The notes: generated from the sequence alone by a model not told the origin. A stretch of DNA of 64,000 bases from Candidatus Tectimicrobiota bacterium (GCA_026005175.1 BPKO01000001.1:186001-250000), one strand, 5' to 3'; counted from the stretch's first letter, positions 33,151 through 42,470 are shown. Program-made: numbers and translations.

Positions 33151-34368
33151 ATGGCAGCAGGGCCCCTGGCGGACGTTACGGTCCTCGACCTGACCCATTA
33201 CATTGCCGGGCCGTACTGCACCAAGCTGCTGGCCCTTTACGGCGCCGAGGTGATCAAAATCGAGCGCCCGGGCCGTGGCGATCCGGCGCGCCACCTGGGG
33301 CCGTTTCCCGGCGGCGTGCCGCATCCGGAAAAGAGCGGGCTGTTTTTGCACCTCAACACCAACAAGCAAAGCGTTACGGTGAACCTCAAGCACCCGCGCG
33401 GCCAGGAGCTCATCCGCGCCCTCGTTCCCCACGTCGACGTGGTGGTCGAAAACTTCAGCCCGCGGGTGCTGCCGTCGCTGGGGTTGAGCTACCCGGAGCT
33501 CGAACCCCTCAACCCCCGCCTGGTGATGACCTCGATTTCCAACTTTGGCCAGAGCGGCCCTTACCGCGACTGGAAAGCGCAGGACATTGTCATTTATGCC
33601 ATGGGCGGGGCGATGAACCTCACCGGGCTGCCCGAGCGCGAACCGCTGCGCCTGGCGCTCAACCTGATGGCCTACCAGGGGGGCAACGTGGCGGCCGCCG
33701 CCACCATGACCGGCGTCCTGGGCGCCCGCCGCCTGGGGGTGGGCCAGCACATCGATGTCGCCCTCATGGAAGTCCACGCCGGCAGCATCGACCGGCGCAC
33801 CACGGCGCTGCTGGGCTACCAGTATACCGGGGAGCCGGGCTACCGCGAAGAGCCCACCGGCATCGGCATTTACCCCAGCGGCGTCTATCCCTGCAAGGAC
33901 GGCTACGTGCAGGTGCTGGTCTTTCCGCAGGCCTGGGAGCGGCTGCTGGCGGCGATGGAGATGCCCGAGCTCGCCAGCGATCCGCGCTTTGCCGACCCCC
34001 TGGCGCGCATGCAGCCGGAAAACCGCCCCGCCTTCCTGGCCCTGTTTCTTGACTGGCTGCGGCGCCACACGCGCTACGAGGCGATGTACAAAGCGCAGGC
34101 GCAGGGGGTGCCAATGACCGCCGTCAACCCGCCTTCGGCGGTGCTCGAGGACCCGCACTTCCAGGCGCGGGGCACCTTCGTGCGCCTGGCGCACCCCGCG
34201 GCCGGCACCCTGCCCTACCTGCGCGAGCCCTTCCGCATGACGGCTTCGCCCGCCGTGCCGCTGCAGCGGGCGCCGCTGCTGGGTGAGCACACCGAGGCGG
34301 TGCTGCAGCGCTACCTGGGGCTAAGCGCCAAGGAGGTGGCCCAGCTGCGCCGCGAAGGGGTGGTGTGA
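33151..34368 (+). CDS. CaiB/BaiF family III CoA-transferase
   Basis: A 405-aa enzyme with the N-terminal family motif LADVTVLDLTHYIAGPYCTKLLALYGAEVIKIERPGRGDPAR and the later GVGQHIDVALMEVHAG. At the position of the catalytic Asp of formyl-CoA transferase the residue appears to be Glu (ALMEV), as in some family subgroups. It transfers CoA between acids, or racemises or activates an acyl-CoA; the substrate is not predictable. It starts at ATG 33151. The next CoA-transferase gene follows after 17 nt, and the two may act as one heteromeric enzyme. Confidence 0.85.
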   Translation: MAAGPLADVTVLDLTHYIAGPYCTKLLALYGAEVIKIERPGRGDPARHLGPFPGGVPHPEKSGLFLHLNTNKQSVTVNLKHPRGQELIRALVPHVDVVVENFSPRVLPSLGLSYPELEPLNPRLVMTSISNFGQSGPYRDWKAQDIVIYAMGGAMNLTGLPEREPLRLALNLMAYQGGNVAAAATMTGVLGARRLGVGQHIDVALMEVHAGSIDRRTTALLGYQYTGEPGYREEPTGIGIYPSGVYPCKDGYVQVLVFPQAWERLLAAMEMPELASDPRFADPLARMQPENRPAFLALFLDWLRRHTRYEAMYKAQAQGVPMTAVNPPSAVLEDPHFQARGTFVRLAHPAAGTLPYLREPFRMTASPAVPLQRAPLLGEHTEAVLQRYLGLSAKEVAQLRREGVV

Positions 34369-34385
34369 GGTAGGAGGAAGAGGCG

Positions 34386-35681
34386 ATGACCACCTTGCCG
34401 CTCAGTGGCATTCGCGTGCTGGACTTTACTGTGGTTTGGGCTGGTCCCTACGCGACCATGATGCTGGCCGACTTTGGCGCCGAGGTGATTCGTGTTGAGT
34501 CGCTGCAACACTTTCCCAGCACCACCCGCGGCCTCATGCCCCGCCCGCCGGCCGCCCTGCTGGCCAGCGCCACCCACCTGCTGGCCGGCTATCCCAACTG
34601 GGAGCCCGGGGCGCGGCCCTGGGACCGCCATCCCATGTTCAACTGCCACGCCCGCAACAAGCTGAGCATGACCGTCGACTTGACCCGCCCCGAGGGCAAG
34701 GAGATCGTGCGCCGCCTGGTGCAGTGCAGCGACGTGCTCATCGAAAACAACGCCGTCGACGTCATGCCCAAGCTGGGACTCGACTACGAGACGGTCCGCC
34801 GCTGGAAAGAAGACATTATTTACGTCTCAATGCCCGGCTTTGGCCACAGCGGCCCCTATCGCACGTTTCAGGGCTACGGCAGCAACGTCGAAGCGCTGTG
34901 CGGCTTTACCGCCGTGCGCGGCTACGCCGACCTCGACCTTACCAGCACCACCGCCGTTTACTACATGGATGCCGCCAGCGGGGCCGGGGCCGCCTTTGCC
35001 GTGCTGTGCGCCTTGCACTACCGCCAGCGCACCGGCCAGGGGCAGTTCATCGACTTTGCCCAGGCCGAAAACATGCTGCCACACCTGGGCGAGTACTTCA
35101 TGGAGGCAGCGATGAACGGCCGCGACTTGCCGCGCCTGGGCAACCGCCACCCGGCCATGGCGCCGCACAACTGCTACCCCTGCCAGGGAGAAGACCGCTG
35201 GCTGGTCATCGCCGTGGCCAGCGATGCCGAGTGGCAGCGGCTGTGCCAGGCCCTGGGCTCGCCGCCGTGGGCCAGGCAGGAGAAGTTTGCCACGTTGGCC
35301 GGCCGCCTCAAGCACCAGGACGAGCTCGACCAGCACCTGGCCGCCTGGACGTCAACCCAAGAGGCACGGGCGGCCATGGCGCACCTGCAAGCGCACGGGG
35401 TGGCCGCCGGTATGGTCTTTCGCGAACCCGACGCCTACGCCGATCCCCACCTCAACGCCCGCGGCTTCTTCGAAACCATCACCCACCGCGAGTGCGGCAC
35501 CCACCGCTACCCTGGCATGCTGTGGAAGATGTCCAAAACCCCCGGCCACATCCGCCAGCCGCCGTGCTGCCTCGGCGAACACAACGACTACGTCTACCGC
35601 GAGCTGCTGGGCATGAGCGACGAAGAAATCGCCCGCCTGCGCCGCGAAGGCCACATCGGCGATACCTACCTCGGGGTCTGA
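34386..35681 (+). CDS. CaiB/BaiF family III CoA-transferase
   Basis: A 431-aa protein: LSGIRVLDFTVVWAGPYATMMLADFGAEVIRVE at the N-terminus, GQGQFIDFAQAENMLPHLGEYF at the active-site helix (Glu, not Asp, at the expected position), and PGFGHSGPYRTFQGYGSNVEA, which is typical of the succinyl-CoA-type subgroup. It starts at ATG 34386 after TAGGAGGAAGAGG, directly behind the first CoA-transferase. Paired CaiB genes often encode the two chains of one CoA-transferase, as in succinyl-CoA:benzylsuccinate and related enzymes. The suf promoter begins right after its stop. Confidence 0.84.
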   Translation: MTTLPLSGIRVLDFTVVWAGPYATMMLADFGAEVIRVESLQHFPSTTRGLMPRPPAALLASATHLLAGYPNWEPGARPWDRHPMFNCHARNKLSMTVDLTRPEGKEIVRRLVQCSDVLIENNAVDVMPKLGLDYETVRRWKEDIIYVSMPGFGHSGPYRTFQGYGSNVEALCGFTAVRGYADLDLTSTTAVYYMDAASGAGAAFAVLCALHYRQRTGQGQFIDFAQAENMLPHLGEYFMEAAMNGRDLPRLGNRHPAMAPHNCYPCQGEDRWLVIAVASDAEWQRLCQALGSPPWARQEKFATLAGRLKHQDELDQHLAAWTSTQEARAAMAHLQAHGVAAGMVFREPDAYADPHLNARGFFETITHRECGTHRYPGMLWKMSKTPGHIRQPPCCLGEHNDYVYRELLGMSDEEIARLRREGHIGDTYLGV

Positions 35682-35687
35682 ATTTTG

Positions 35688-35735
35688 CAATTTTTGGCAG
35701 TAAAAATTGACAAAAGCCGGAGACGCCGCTATATT
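35688..35735 (+). promoter_or_regulatory. suf promoter with overlapping inverted repeat (probable SufR operator)
   Basis: TTGACA at 35707-35712 and TATATT at 35730-35735 are separated by 17 bp, the best sigma70 match in the window. An inverted repeat with 8-base arms, CAATTTTT (35688-35695) and AAAAATTG (35702-35709), overlaps the -35 box; an outer TTTTG/CAAAA pair (35683-35687 and 35711-35715) extends it. A repressor bound there would block the polymerase. SufR, encoded by the first gene, is the natural candidate. Confidence 0.75.
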
Positions 35736-35764
35736 CTGGGTAGCATTCCCGGAGGAGCGGGATC

Positions 35765-36400
35765 ATGGGAACCGATTTTGCCAAGCCGGCTGGACAGATC
35801 CTCAGGCTGTTACAAGAGCGCGGGCCGCTGAGCGTGAAAGAGCTTGAGACGGCGCTAGGGGTGACGGGAACCGCGGTGCGGCAGCAGCTGGCCCCGCTTC
35901 TTGCCGAGGGGGTGGTGGCTGCCACCGTGGTGCGCGAGCGCCGCGGGCGGCCGCACGCCGTGTACCGGCTCACGGAAAAAGGGCAGGCGCTGTTTGCCCG
36001 CGGCTGCGAGGATCTGGCGCTGGCCTTGCTCGAAGAAGTCCTGGCGCTGGCCGAGCCGCAGACCTTGCAACAGCTCCTGCACCGAGTGAGTACGCGGCTG
36101 GGGCAGCAGTTTGCGGCGCAGATGGGCGGCGCCGAGCTGGCCGAGCGGCTGCGGCGGCTCCTGGCCTGGCTTGAGGCGCACGGCATTGCCGGCAAGGTAG
36201 ACGAAGAAGGCGATACCTTCGTCCTTACCGCCTACGGCTGCCCGTACTACGGGCTGGCGCGTGGCCACCGCGAGGTGTGCGAAATGGAAACCGAAGCCAT
36301 CCAGCTGGCCCTGGGCTCGGCGGTGACGCTGTCGCGCTCGCAGTTCGACGGGCATCACGGCTGCCAGTTTCGTGTCAGCAAAGTGTCTCCTGAAGCTTGA
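35765..36400 (+). CDS. sufR: Iron-sulfur-sensing repressor SufR
   Basis: A 211-aa regulator. The N-terminal winged helix (QILRLLQERGPLSVKELETALGVTGTAVRQQLAPL) is followed by a wing with RRGRPHAVYRLT, and a C-terminal sensing domain with Cys159, Cys172 and Cys200 (AYGCPYY, EVCEM, HHGCQF), which would hold the Fe-S cluster. Known SufR proteins repress suf operons when loaded with a cluster. It starts at ATG 35765 after CGGAGGAGCGG. It leads the suf operon behind a promoter with an inverted repeat, giving a simple autoregulatory loop. Confidence 0.88.
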   Translation: MGTDFAKPAGQILRLLQERGPLSVKELETALGVTGTAVRQQLAPLLAEGVVAATVVRERRGRPHAVYRLTEKGQALFARGCEDLALALLEEVLALAEPQTLQQLLHRVSTRLGQQFAAQMGGAELAERLRRLLAWLEAHGIAGKVDEEGDTFVLTAYGCPYYGLARGHREVCEMETEAIQLALGSAVTLSRSQFDGHHGCQFRVSKVSPEA

Positions 36401-36414
36401 GAACCGAGGGGAAA

Positions 36415-37224
36415 ATGGGTACTGATCTGGTGATTCGCGATTTGCACGTGAGCGTGGAAGGCAAGCCGATTCTGCGCGGCCTCAACCTGGAGGTCAAGCA
36501 GGGCGAGATCCACGCCCTCATGGGGCCCAACGGCTCGGGGAAGAGCACCCTGGCGTATACCCTTATGGGCCATCCCAAGTACCACGTCGACCGCGGCGAG
36601 GTGCTGCTGGGCGGCGAGAACCTGCTGGCCATGGACGCCAGCGCGCGGGCGCAGAAGGGACTGTTTCTGGCCTTTCAGTACCCGGTGACCGTCCCCGGGG
36701 TGACGCTGGCCAACTTCTTGCGCAGCGCCGTGAGCGCGGTGCGGCGGGCCCGCGGGCAGCTGGCGGTGGAAGCAGCCGGCGACGGCGCAAGCCCTCAGGA
36801 AGTGCTGATTCCCATGCGCCAGTTTCGCCGCGAGCTGCTCGAGCGCATGCGGGCTCTGGGCATCGAAGAGGAATTCGCCCGGCGCTACCTCAACGAGGGC
36901 TTCTCGGGCGGGGAGAAGAAGCGAATCGAGATCTTGCAGCTGGCCATGCTCGAGCCCAAAATCGCCATTCTCGACGAAACCGACTCCGGCCTTGACATCG
37001 ACGCCCTGCGCACCGTGGCCGAGGGCATCAAGCGACTGGCCGGTCCCGAGCTTGGCGTGCTGCTCATTACCCATTACCAGCGCATTCTCAATTACATCAC
37101 GCCGCACTACGTGCACGTGCTGCTCGACGGCCAAATCGTCGAGTCGGGCGGCCCGGAGCTGGCCACCACGCTTGAAGCCAAAGGCTACGACTGGGTGCGG
37201 GAAAAGCACGCCTCAGTGGCCTAA
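36415..37224 (+). CDS. sufC: Fe-S assembly ATPase SufC
   Basis: A 269-aa ABC-type ATPase, slightly longer than the usual 250. Walker A is [18 protein letters not shown] with the SufC-typical Ala-Tyr-x-Leu-Met-Gly-x-Pro, the signature [13 protein letters not shown], and Walker [17 protein letters not shown]. It drives conformational change of the SufBC2D scaffold in the cytoplasm. The ATG at 36415 follows GAGGGGAAA, 14 nt after the sufR stop; an upstream in-frame start would overlap sufR and lacks a site. sufB begins 16 nt downstream. Confidence 0.93.
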   Translation: MGTDLVIRDLHVSVEGKPILRGLNLEVKQGEIHALMGPNGSGKSTLAYTLMGHPKYHVDRGEVLLGGENLLAMDASARAQKGLFLAFQYPVTVPGVTLANFLRSAVSAVRRARGQLAVEAAGDGASPQEVLIPMRQFRRELLERMRALGIEEEFARRYLNEGFSGGEKKRIEILQLAMLEPKIAILDETDSGLDIDALRTVAEGIKRLAGPELGVLLITHYQRILNYITPHYVHVLLDGQIVESGGPELATTLEAKGYDWVREKHASVA

Positions 37225-37240
37225 AGGAGGGAGACCTGCC

Positions 37241-38659
37241 ATGCCCAAAGTTTTGGAAGAACGCTACGAAGTCGCGGCCCTCAAGGACGAGTACAAGTTC
37301 GGCTTTCGCGACCCCGAGCAGGTGGTTTACAAGGCGCGCAAGGGCCTGTCGCGCGAGGTGGTAGAAGAAATCTCGGCCATCAAGGGCGAGCCGCAGTGGA
37401 TGCGTGACTTTCGCCTGCGCGCCCTGGAGATCTTCTTCCAGAAGCCGCTGCCGCGCTGGGGCGCGCGCCTTGACGAGCTTAACTTCGACGACATTTACTA
37501 CTACGTCAAGCCGGCAGAGCGCGAAGGGCGCACCTGGGACGAGGTGCCGGAGACCATCAAGCGCACCTTCGATCGCCTGGGCATTCCCGAAGCCGAGCGC
37601 AAGTTCCTCGCCGGCGTGGGGGCCCAGTACGACTCTGAGGTCGTGTACCACAATATCCGTGCCGACTTGGAAAAGCAGGGCGTGATTTTCATGTCGCCAG
37701 ACCAGGCGCTCAAAGAGCACCCCGACCTCATGCGCGAGTACTTCGGCACCGTGATCCCGCCGGAGGACAACAAGTTTGCTGCCCTCAACTCGGCGGTGTG
37801 GAGCGGCGGCAGCTTCATTTACGTGCCGCCCGGGGTGAAGGTGGAGGTGCCGCTGCAGGCCTACTTCCGCATCAACAGCGAGAGCATGGGGCAGTTCGAG
37901 CGCACCCTGATCATCGTCGACGAGGGGGCCCAGGTGCATTACGTGGAGGGATGCACGGCGCCGATTTACACCACCGAGTCGCTGCACAGCGCGGTGGTGG
38001 AGATCATCTGCAAGCGTGGTTCGCGCGTGCGCTACACCACCATCCAGAACTGGGCGGATAACGTCTATAACCTGGTCACCAAGCGCGCCGTGGCTTACGG
38101 CGAAGCGACCATGGAGTGGGTGGACTGTAACCTGGGCAGCAAAGTGACCATGAAGTACCCGGCTGTCTACATGCTGGAGCCCGGGGCCCACGGCGAGATC
38201 CTGTCGGTGGCCTTTGCCAGCCGCGGCCAGCACCAGGATGCCGGCGGCAAGGTGGTGCACGCAGCGCCGTACACCACGTCGATCATCACTTCCAAGTCGA
38301 TCAGCAAGGATGGCGGCCGCAGCTCTTACCGCGGGCTGGTAAAGGTGACGCGCGGCGCCCGCCAGGCGCGCTCGAAGGTGGTGTGCGACGCCCTTATCCT
38401 CGACGAGAAGTCGCGCTCGGACACCTACCCGGTGATGGAAATCGACGAGGCCGAGGTCAGCATTGCCCACGAAGCCTCGGTGAGCCGCATCCAGGAAGAG
38501 CAGCTCTTTTACCTCATGAGCCGTGGCCTCTCGGAGACCGAAGCGTCGACGATGATCGTCAACGGCTTTATCGAACCGCTGGTGAAAGAGCTGCCCATGG
38601 AGTACGCGGTGGAGATGAACCGCCTCATCGCCCTGCAAATGGAAGGGGCCGTGGGTTAA
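37241..38659 (+). CDS. sufB: Fe-S assembly scaffold SufB
   Basis: A 472-aa protein of the SufB/SufD beta-helix family. Landmarks are [20 protein letters not shown] at the N-terminus, [47 protein letters not shown] (with the conserved Cys), and the terminal helical part [19 protein letters not shown]. It is the scaffold on which the cluster is built. ATG 37241 follows AAAGGAGGGAGACC. A strong hairpin lies between it and sufD. Confidence 0.94.
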   Translation: MPKVLEERYEVAALKDEYKFGFRDPEQVVYKARKGLSREVVEEISAIKGEPQWMRDFRLRALEIFFQKPLPRWGARLDELNFDDIYYYVKPAEREGRTWDEVPETIKRTFDRLGIPEAERKFLAGVGAQYDSEVVYHNIRADLEKQGVIFMSPDQALKEHPDLMREYFGTVIPPEDNKFAALNSAVWSGGSFIYVPPGVKVEVPLQAYFRINSESMGQFERTLIIVDEGAQVHYVEGCTAPIYTTESLHSAVVEIICKRGSRVRYTTIQNWADNVYNLVTKRAVAYGEATMEWVDCNLGSKVTMKYPAVYMLEPGAHGEILSVAFASRGQHQDAGGKVVHAAPYTTSIITSKSISKDGGRSSYRGLVKVTRGARQARSKVVCDALILDEKSRSDTYPVMEIDEAEVSIAHEASVSRIQEEQLFYLMSRGLSETEASTMIVNGFIEPLVKELPMEYAVEMNRLIALQMEGAVG

Positions 38660-38681
38660 GCCGGGCTTTGGAGCCCCTTGC

Positions 38682-38708
38682 CCCCGCTTCCCAGCGCGGG
38701 AAGCGGGG
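38682..38708 (+). terminator. Strong hairpin inside the suf operon, between sufB and sufD
   Basis: A perfect 11-bp GC-rich stem (38682-38692 with 38698-38708) with an AGCGC loop, followed by CTTGTTCTG. It lies in the only long gap of the operon. It may act as a partial terminator or 3' end stabiliser that makes more SufC and SufB than SufD and the downstream genes. Confidence 0.55.
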
Positions 38709-38729
38709 CTTGTTCTGTGAGGAGACGCG

Positions 38730-40049
38730 GTGACTGTTGAAACCTTACAACAGTGGAGTGCTGAGGCCGTCGAAGCCCTGAGCGCGGCCAAAGCCGAGCC
38801 GTCGTGGATGCGCGAGCGGCGGCTGGCTGCCTGGCGGTGCTTTGAGGAGCTGGCCTGGCCGAGCGGCACCGAAGAGGAATGGCGGCGCACCGACTTGCGC
38901 GGGCTGCACCTGGAGGCTTATGCCCCGTTGCCGCCTGTGCCGCCGGCGCGCCAGGAGGAAGTGCCGGCAGTGCTGCAGCCGCACCTGGCGCTGCCGGAGA
39001 CGGCGCTGGGCGGGCTGCTGCTGCAGCAAGACGGCGTCCCGCTCCGCTGCGAGCTGGAACCCGAACTGCGGCGCCAGGGGGTGGTGTTTTGCCCCCTGGA
39101 AGCGGCGGTGCAAGAATATCCCGAGCTGGTCGCGCCCTACTTCATGACCCAGGCGGTACCGGCGGCGATGAGCAAGTTCACCGCCCTGCACGGGGCACTG
39201 TGGCAAGGTGGGGTTTTCCTCTACGTGCCCCGTGGCGTGCAGGTGGCCCTGCCCTTGCGCGCCCTCACCGTGCACGGCAGGGCTGCCAGCTTGCAGCAGG
39301 CGCACGTGCTGCTTGTCGCTGACGAACAGGCACAGGTGACGTTCATCGAGGAGCAGCTCTCGTGCGCCGAGGACTTGCCCGGCCTCTACAACGGGGTGGT
39401 CGAGATCTTTACCCAGCGGGGGGCGCAGGTGACGGTGCTGCAGATTCAGAACTGGAGCCGGCGCCTGTGGGGCTTTGCCTACCAGCGGGCGCTGCTGGCC
39501 GAGGACAGCCACCTGCGCTGGGCGGTGGCCGGCCTGGGCAGCCGCCTGCACTGGACGTCGCTGGGGGTGGTGCTGCGCGGGCGTGGCAGTAGCTCGCGCC
39601 TTTTCGGGCTGACCCTCACCGACGGGCGGCAGCACCTCGACTACCAGACGCTGCAAGACCACCAGGCGCCGCATACCGAGAGTGACTTGCTCTTTAAGAG
39701 CGCCTTGCTGGGGCGCTCGCGCACCGTCTTTCGCGGCGTGATCTGGCTGCGGCCGCAAGCCCAGCACACCAACGCCTATCAGGCCGATCACAGCCTGCTG
39801 CTCAGCCCGCACGCGCGGGCCGACTCGCTGCCCATCTTGGAAATCGAGGCCGACGACGTGCGCTGCAAGCACGGCTCGACCACCGGTCGCATCGACGACG
39901 AGCAGCTTTTTTACCTGATGAGCCGCGGGCTGTCGGCCCAGGAAGCCCAGCGCATGATCGTGGAGGGCTTTTTGGAAACCGTCATTGCCGAGTTCCCGGT
40001 CGCCGGCTGCCAGGAGCGGCTGCGGCAGCTGGTGGCGGCGCGTATCTGA
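38730..40049 (+). CDS. sufD: Fe-S assembly protein SufD
   Basis: A 439-aa SufD. The N-terminus has the PSWMRERRLAAWRCFEELAWP helix, the core the beta-helix with WQGGVFLYVPRGVQVALPLRAL and DHQAPHTESDLLFKSALLGRSRTVF, and the end [32 protein letters not shown], as expected for the SufBC2D partner. It starts at GTG 38730 after GTGAGGAGACGCG. It forms the complex with SufB and SufC; its conserved His (in QHTNAYQADH) is visible. Confidence 0.92.
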   Translation: MTVETLQQWSAEAVEALSAAKAEPSWMRERRLAAWRCFEELAWPSGTEEEWRRTDLRGLHLEAYAPLPPVPPARQEEVPAVLQPHLALPETALGGLLLQQDGVPLRCELEPELRRQGVVFCPLEAAVQEYPELVAPYFMTQAVPAAMSKFTALHGALWQGGVFLYVPRGVQVALPLRALTVHGRAASLQQAHVLLVADEQAQVTFIEEQLSCAEDLPGLYNGVVEIFTQRGAQVTVLQIQNWSRRLWGFAYQRALLAEDSHLRWAVAGLGSRLHWTSLGVVLRGRGSSSRLFGLTLTDGRQHLDYQTLQDHQAPHTESDLLFKSALLGRSRTVFRGVIWLRPQAQHTNAYQADHSLLLSPHARADSLPILEIEADDVRCKHGSTTGRIDDEQLFYLMSRGLSAQEAQRMIVEGFLETVIAEFPVAGCQERLRQLVAARI

Positions 40050-40074
40050 GAGGGAGGCGAGGAGGAGAGGCGTC

Positions 40075-40389
40075 ATGCGCCAGTGGGTGAAAGTCGCCGA
40101 AGTCGGCGAACTGGCCCCGGGGGAAAAGAAGCAGCTCGACATCGAAGGGGTGGCCATTGCGCTGTTTAACGTCGGCGGGCAGTACTACGCCATCGAAGAC
40201 GTCTGCACCCATGACGGGGCGCCGCTGGCCCACGGCAAGTTCGTGGGCGAAGAGATCATCTGCCCGCGGCACGGGGCACGCTTCAACGTGCGCACCGGCG
40301 AGGCCCTGTGCCTGCCGGCGGTGGAGCCGGTAGAGACGTATCCGGTGAAAGTCGAGGGAAAAGACATTCTCGTCGAACTCGACCTCTGA
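40075..40389 (+). CDS. Rieske [2Fe-2S] ferredoxin-like protein of the suf operon
   Basis: A 104-aa soluble Rieske protein. The cluster motif is C-x-H with CTHDGAPL and C-x2-H with CPRHGARF, 16-17 residues apart. It resembles the small bacterial ferredoxin (NirD/biphenyl dioxygenase type) often encoded in suf operons, where it may supply electrons or accept a newly made cluster. ATG 40075 follows GGAGGAGAGGCGTC, and 40389 ends 16 nt before sufT. Confidence 0.88.
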   Translation: MRQWVKVAEVGELAPGEKKQLDIEGVAIALFNVGGQYYAIEDVCTHDGAPLAHGKFVGEEIICPRHGARFNVRTGEALCLPAVEPVETYPVKVEGKDILVELDL

Positions 40390-40405
40390 GAAGGACCGGG
40401 GAGCC

Positions 40406-40705
40406 ATGCCCGAGAAAGAAGCCGTGTACCAAGCCCTAAAGCAGATCTACGACCCCGAAGTGGGGATCAACATCGTCGACATGGGGCTCATTTACGACCT
40501 GGCGCTCGAGGGCAACAAGGTGGTGGTGACCATGACCCTCACCAGCCCCGGGTGCCCGGCCGGCCCGCTGATCCTCACCCAGGTGGAGCAGAAGCTCAAA
40601 GCGCTCGAAGGGGTGGAAGACGTCGACATTAACGTCGTCTGGTCTCCCCCCTGGTCGCCCGACCTCCTCTCCGAAGACGCCAAAGACCAGCTCGGCATTT
40701 TCTGA
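40406..40705 (+). CDS. sufT: SufT, MIP18/DUF59 Fe-S maturation factor
   Basis: A 99-aa DUF59 protein: QIYDPEVGINIVDMGLIYDL at the N-terminus, TLTSPGCPAGPLI with the conserved Cys in the middle, and DVDINVVWSPPWSPDLLSEDAK at the end. DUF59 proteins in suf operons help load clusters on to targets. It starts 16 nt behind the Rieske gene and is the last suf gene. No sufS or sufU/sufE is found in this window, so the cysteine desulfurase must be elsewhere. Confidence 0.88.
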   Translation: MPEKEAVYQALKQIYDPEVGINIVDMGLIYDLALEGNKVVVTMTLTSPGCPAGPLILTQVEQKLKALEGVEDVDINVVWSPPWSPDLLSEDAKDQLGIF

Positions 40706-40826
40706 CCTGCCCGCCGTGCATTTCAGGCGCCGCCCGCTTCCGGGTCTGCTCGGGGTGGTAGGGAGGCGGCGGCACGTGGCATACTGAAAAGAGAGACCCC
40801 TGGCAAGACCCGGAGGAGAGGAAGGC

Positions 40827-41544
40827 ATGGCCATGGCGGACCAGATGGCGGTGGCTCTGGATCTTGACACGGTCAAGGACTACATCGAAGAGGCGCTCAC
40901 CGATCAGACGCTTTCGGATGCCGAGCGCGAGGTCGTCCTGCGCCTGCGCCAGGTGCCCGAGCGCGTGCGGTCGTTTGCCGACTTCGATGCCGACGTGCTG
41001 CGCTTTGATCCTGCCCTCCTGGCCGAAATCGAGCAGACCGAGCGCCATCTTTACGTGCGTGAGGACGACCTGCACGTGGCGGCCAGCAAGCTGCGTGCCA
41101 TGGCCAGCGAGCTGCACGCCCTGGCCGAGGTGCTCCCCCGCGAGCGCGACGAACTCGATACCACGGCGCGGCGCCTCCACGCCATGGCCGACCGCACTCA
41201 GGAAGAGTGGGAGGTGCTGCATACGGAGTGGTGTGCCCTGCGGGCGCAGGAAGCCGAGCTACACCCCAAGGCCTTACTCTATCACGTCTTTCGTGAGCTG
41301 TACGGGGCCCTCTGCCGGCACGAGGCGCGCTACGCCCCCGAAGTGGCGGCGCTTGCCCACCAATGCGCGGCGGCTGGTGGAGGCGGTGAGCCGCTACGTG
41401 GCACACCGCGGCTTTGCCCCGGCAGCGGTGACCGCGGTGGCGGCCACCGTGCTGTGGCTGATCGACAAAATCGGCCAGGAGGCCTTTTGCCGCTTTTACA
41501 CCCCCCTCTTTGCGGCAGCCGGCCGCGACGGCGCCGGTACTTAG
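40827..41544 (+). CDS. Hypothetical helical protein, frameshifted
   Basis: Two overlapping frames make up one protein of about 238 aa. Frame one runs from ATG 40827 (after GGAGGAGAGGAAGGC) through HEARYAPEVAALA; frame two continues ATNARRLVEAVSRYVA to TAG 41542-41544. Dropping one C of the run at 41356-41358 joins them. The N-terminal part is coiled-coil-like with many Leu/Arg/Glu (YIEEALTDQTLSDAEREVVL), and a hydrophobic AAVTAVAATVLWLI segment near the C-terminus may be membrane-associated. No family is recognised. Its stop overlaps the convergent aminotransferase stop. Confidence 0.5.
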
Positions 41545-42470
41545 CCCTTCTCCTGCTCCAGCGCGGCCCGTTCCGCGGGCGGCAAGTGGCTGAGCGCCTG
41601 CGCCACGATGTCCACTTCCACGCGGGCACTCCAGGTCTCCAGCAGGCGGCGGGTGAGCGGCCCGGGGATGCGGGTGCCAATGCGCACGCCGTTGAGCCGG
41701 GCCACGGGAAGAATGCACTTGCTGGTGCTGGTGAGGAAGGCTTCGTCGGCGTTGTACACGTCGTAAGGCGTAAGATCCGCCTCGTGCGCCGCGATGCCCA
41801 GCTCCTCGGCCAGCTCTAGCACCGTCGCCCGCGCTATGCCCGCCAGGCCGCTGCGCACCACCGGGGTCACCAGCTCACCGTCGCGGACGATAAACAGGTT
41901 GCCCGAAGTGTACTCTGTCACGCGCCCTTCCAGGTCGAGCAGCAAGGCATAGGCATCGGGGTCGTGCTGCTGCACTTCCAGCTCGGCCAGCACCAGGTGC
42001 AGGCGGCTTACGGTTTTGGCGCGTGGCTCCACCGTCTGCGGTGGCACGTGGCGCACGCTGGGGGTGATGAGAGACACGCCCTGCTTGTAATAGCGGGCAA
42101 AGCTGGCAAACGGCAGGGGTTCGGTGAGGATCACCACCGTGGGCGGCCCGCCGCGGCGCAGCGGCCCCCGCGAGACGATCTGGTGGATCCAGACGTCGTC
42201 GTGGGCTTGCAGCCGCGGCACGTTGCGCCGCACCACCTCAAGAGTAATGGCCTCCATCTCCTCCAGGGTCAATCCGGGATCTAGGCGCACGTAGCGCAAG
42301 GAGCGGTAGAGCCGCTCGAGGTGTTCGCGGAGCTTGTAGGGACGGTGGCGAAACGTGCGTGCCGTATCGAAGACCGCGTCGCCGAGGCGAAAGCCGCGGT
42401 CGAAGACCGAAATCGTTGCCTGGCTCTCCGGAACAAACGCGCCGTTGAGGTAAACTACCGGTTCGTCCAT
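41541..42470 (-). CDS. Class IV PLP aminotransferase (BCAT/D-amino acid transaminase/ADC-lyase family)
   Basis: A 309-aa protein. The N-terminal MDEPVVYLNGAFVPESQATISVFDRGFRLGDAVFDT is the fold's start. The PLP lysine is Lys152 in AKTVSRLHLVL, and the phosphate-binding part is VTEYTSGNLFIV. Members are branched-chain or D-amino-acid transaminases and aminodeoxychorismate lyases; the Ser-Arg-Leu-His after the lysine is less typical of IlvE, so substrate is open. It starts at ATG 42470. It is convergent with the previous gene and divergent from the SDR gene. Confidence 0.84.
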   Translation of the reverse strand: MDEPVVYLNGAFVPESQATISVFDRGFRLGDAVFDTARTFRHRPYKLREHLERLYRSLRYVRLDPGLTLEEMEAITLEVVRRNVPRLQAHDDVWIHQIVSRGPLRRGGPPTVVILTEPLPFASFARYYKQGVSLITPSVRHVPPQTVEPRAKTVSRLHLVLAELEVQQHDPDAYALLLDLEGRVTEYTSGNLFIVRDGELVTPVVRSGLAGIARATVLELAEELGIAAHEADLTPYDVYNADEAFLTSTSKCILPVARLNGVRIGTRIPGPLTRRLLETWSARVEVDIVAQALSHLPPAERAALEQEKG

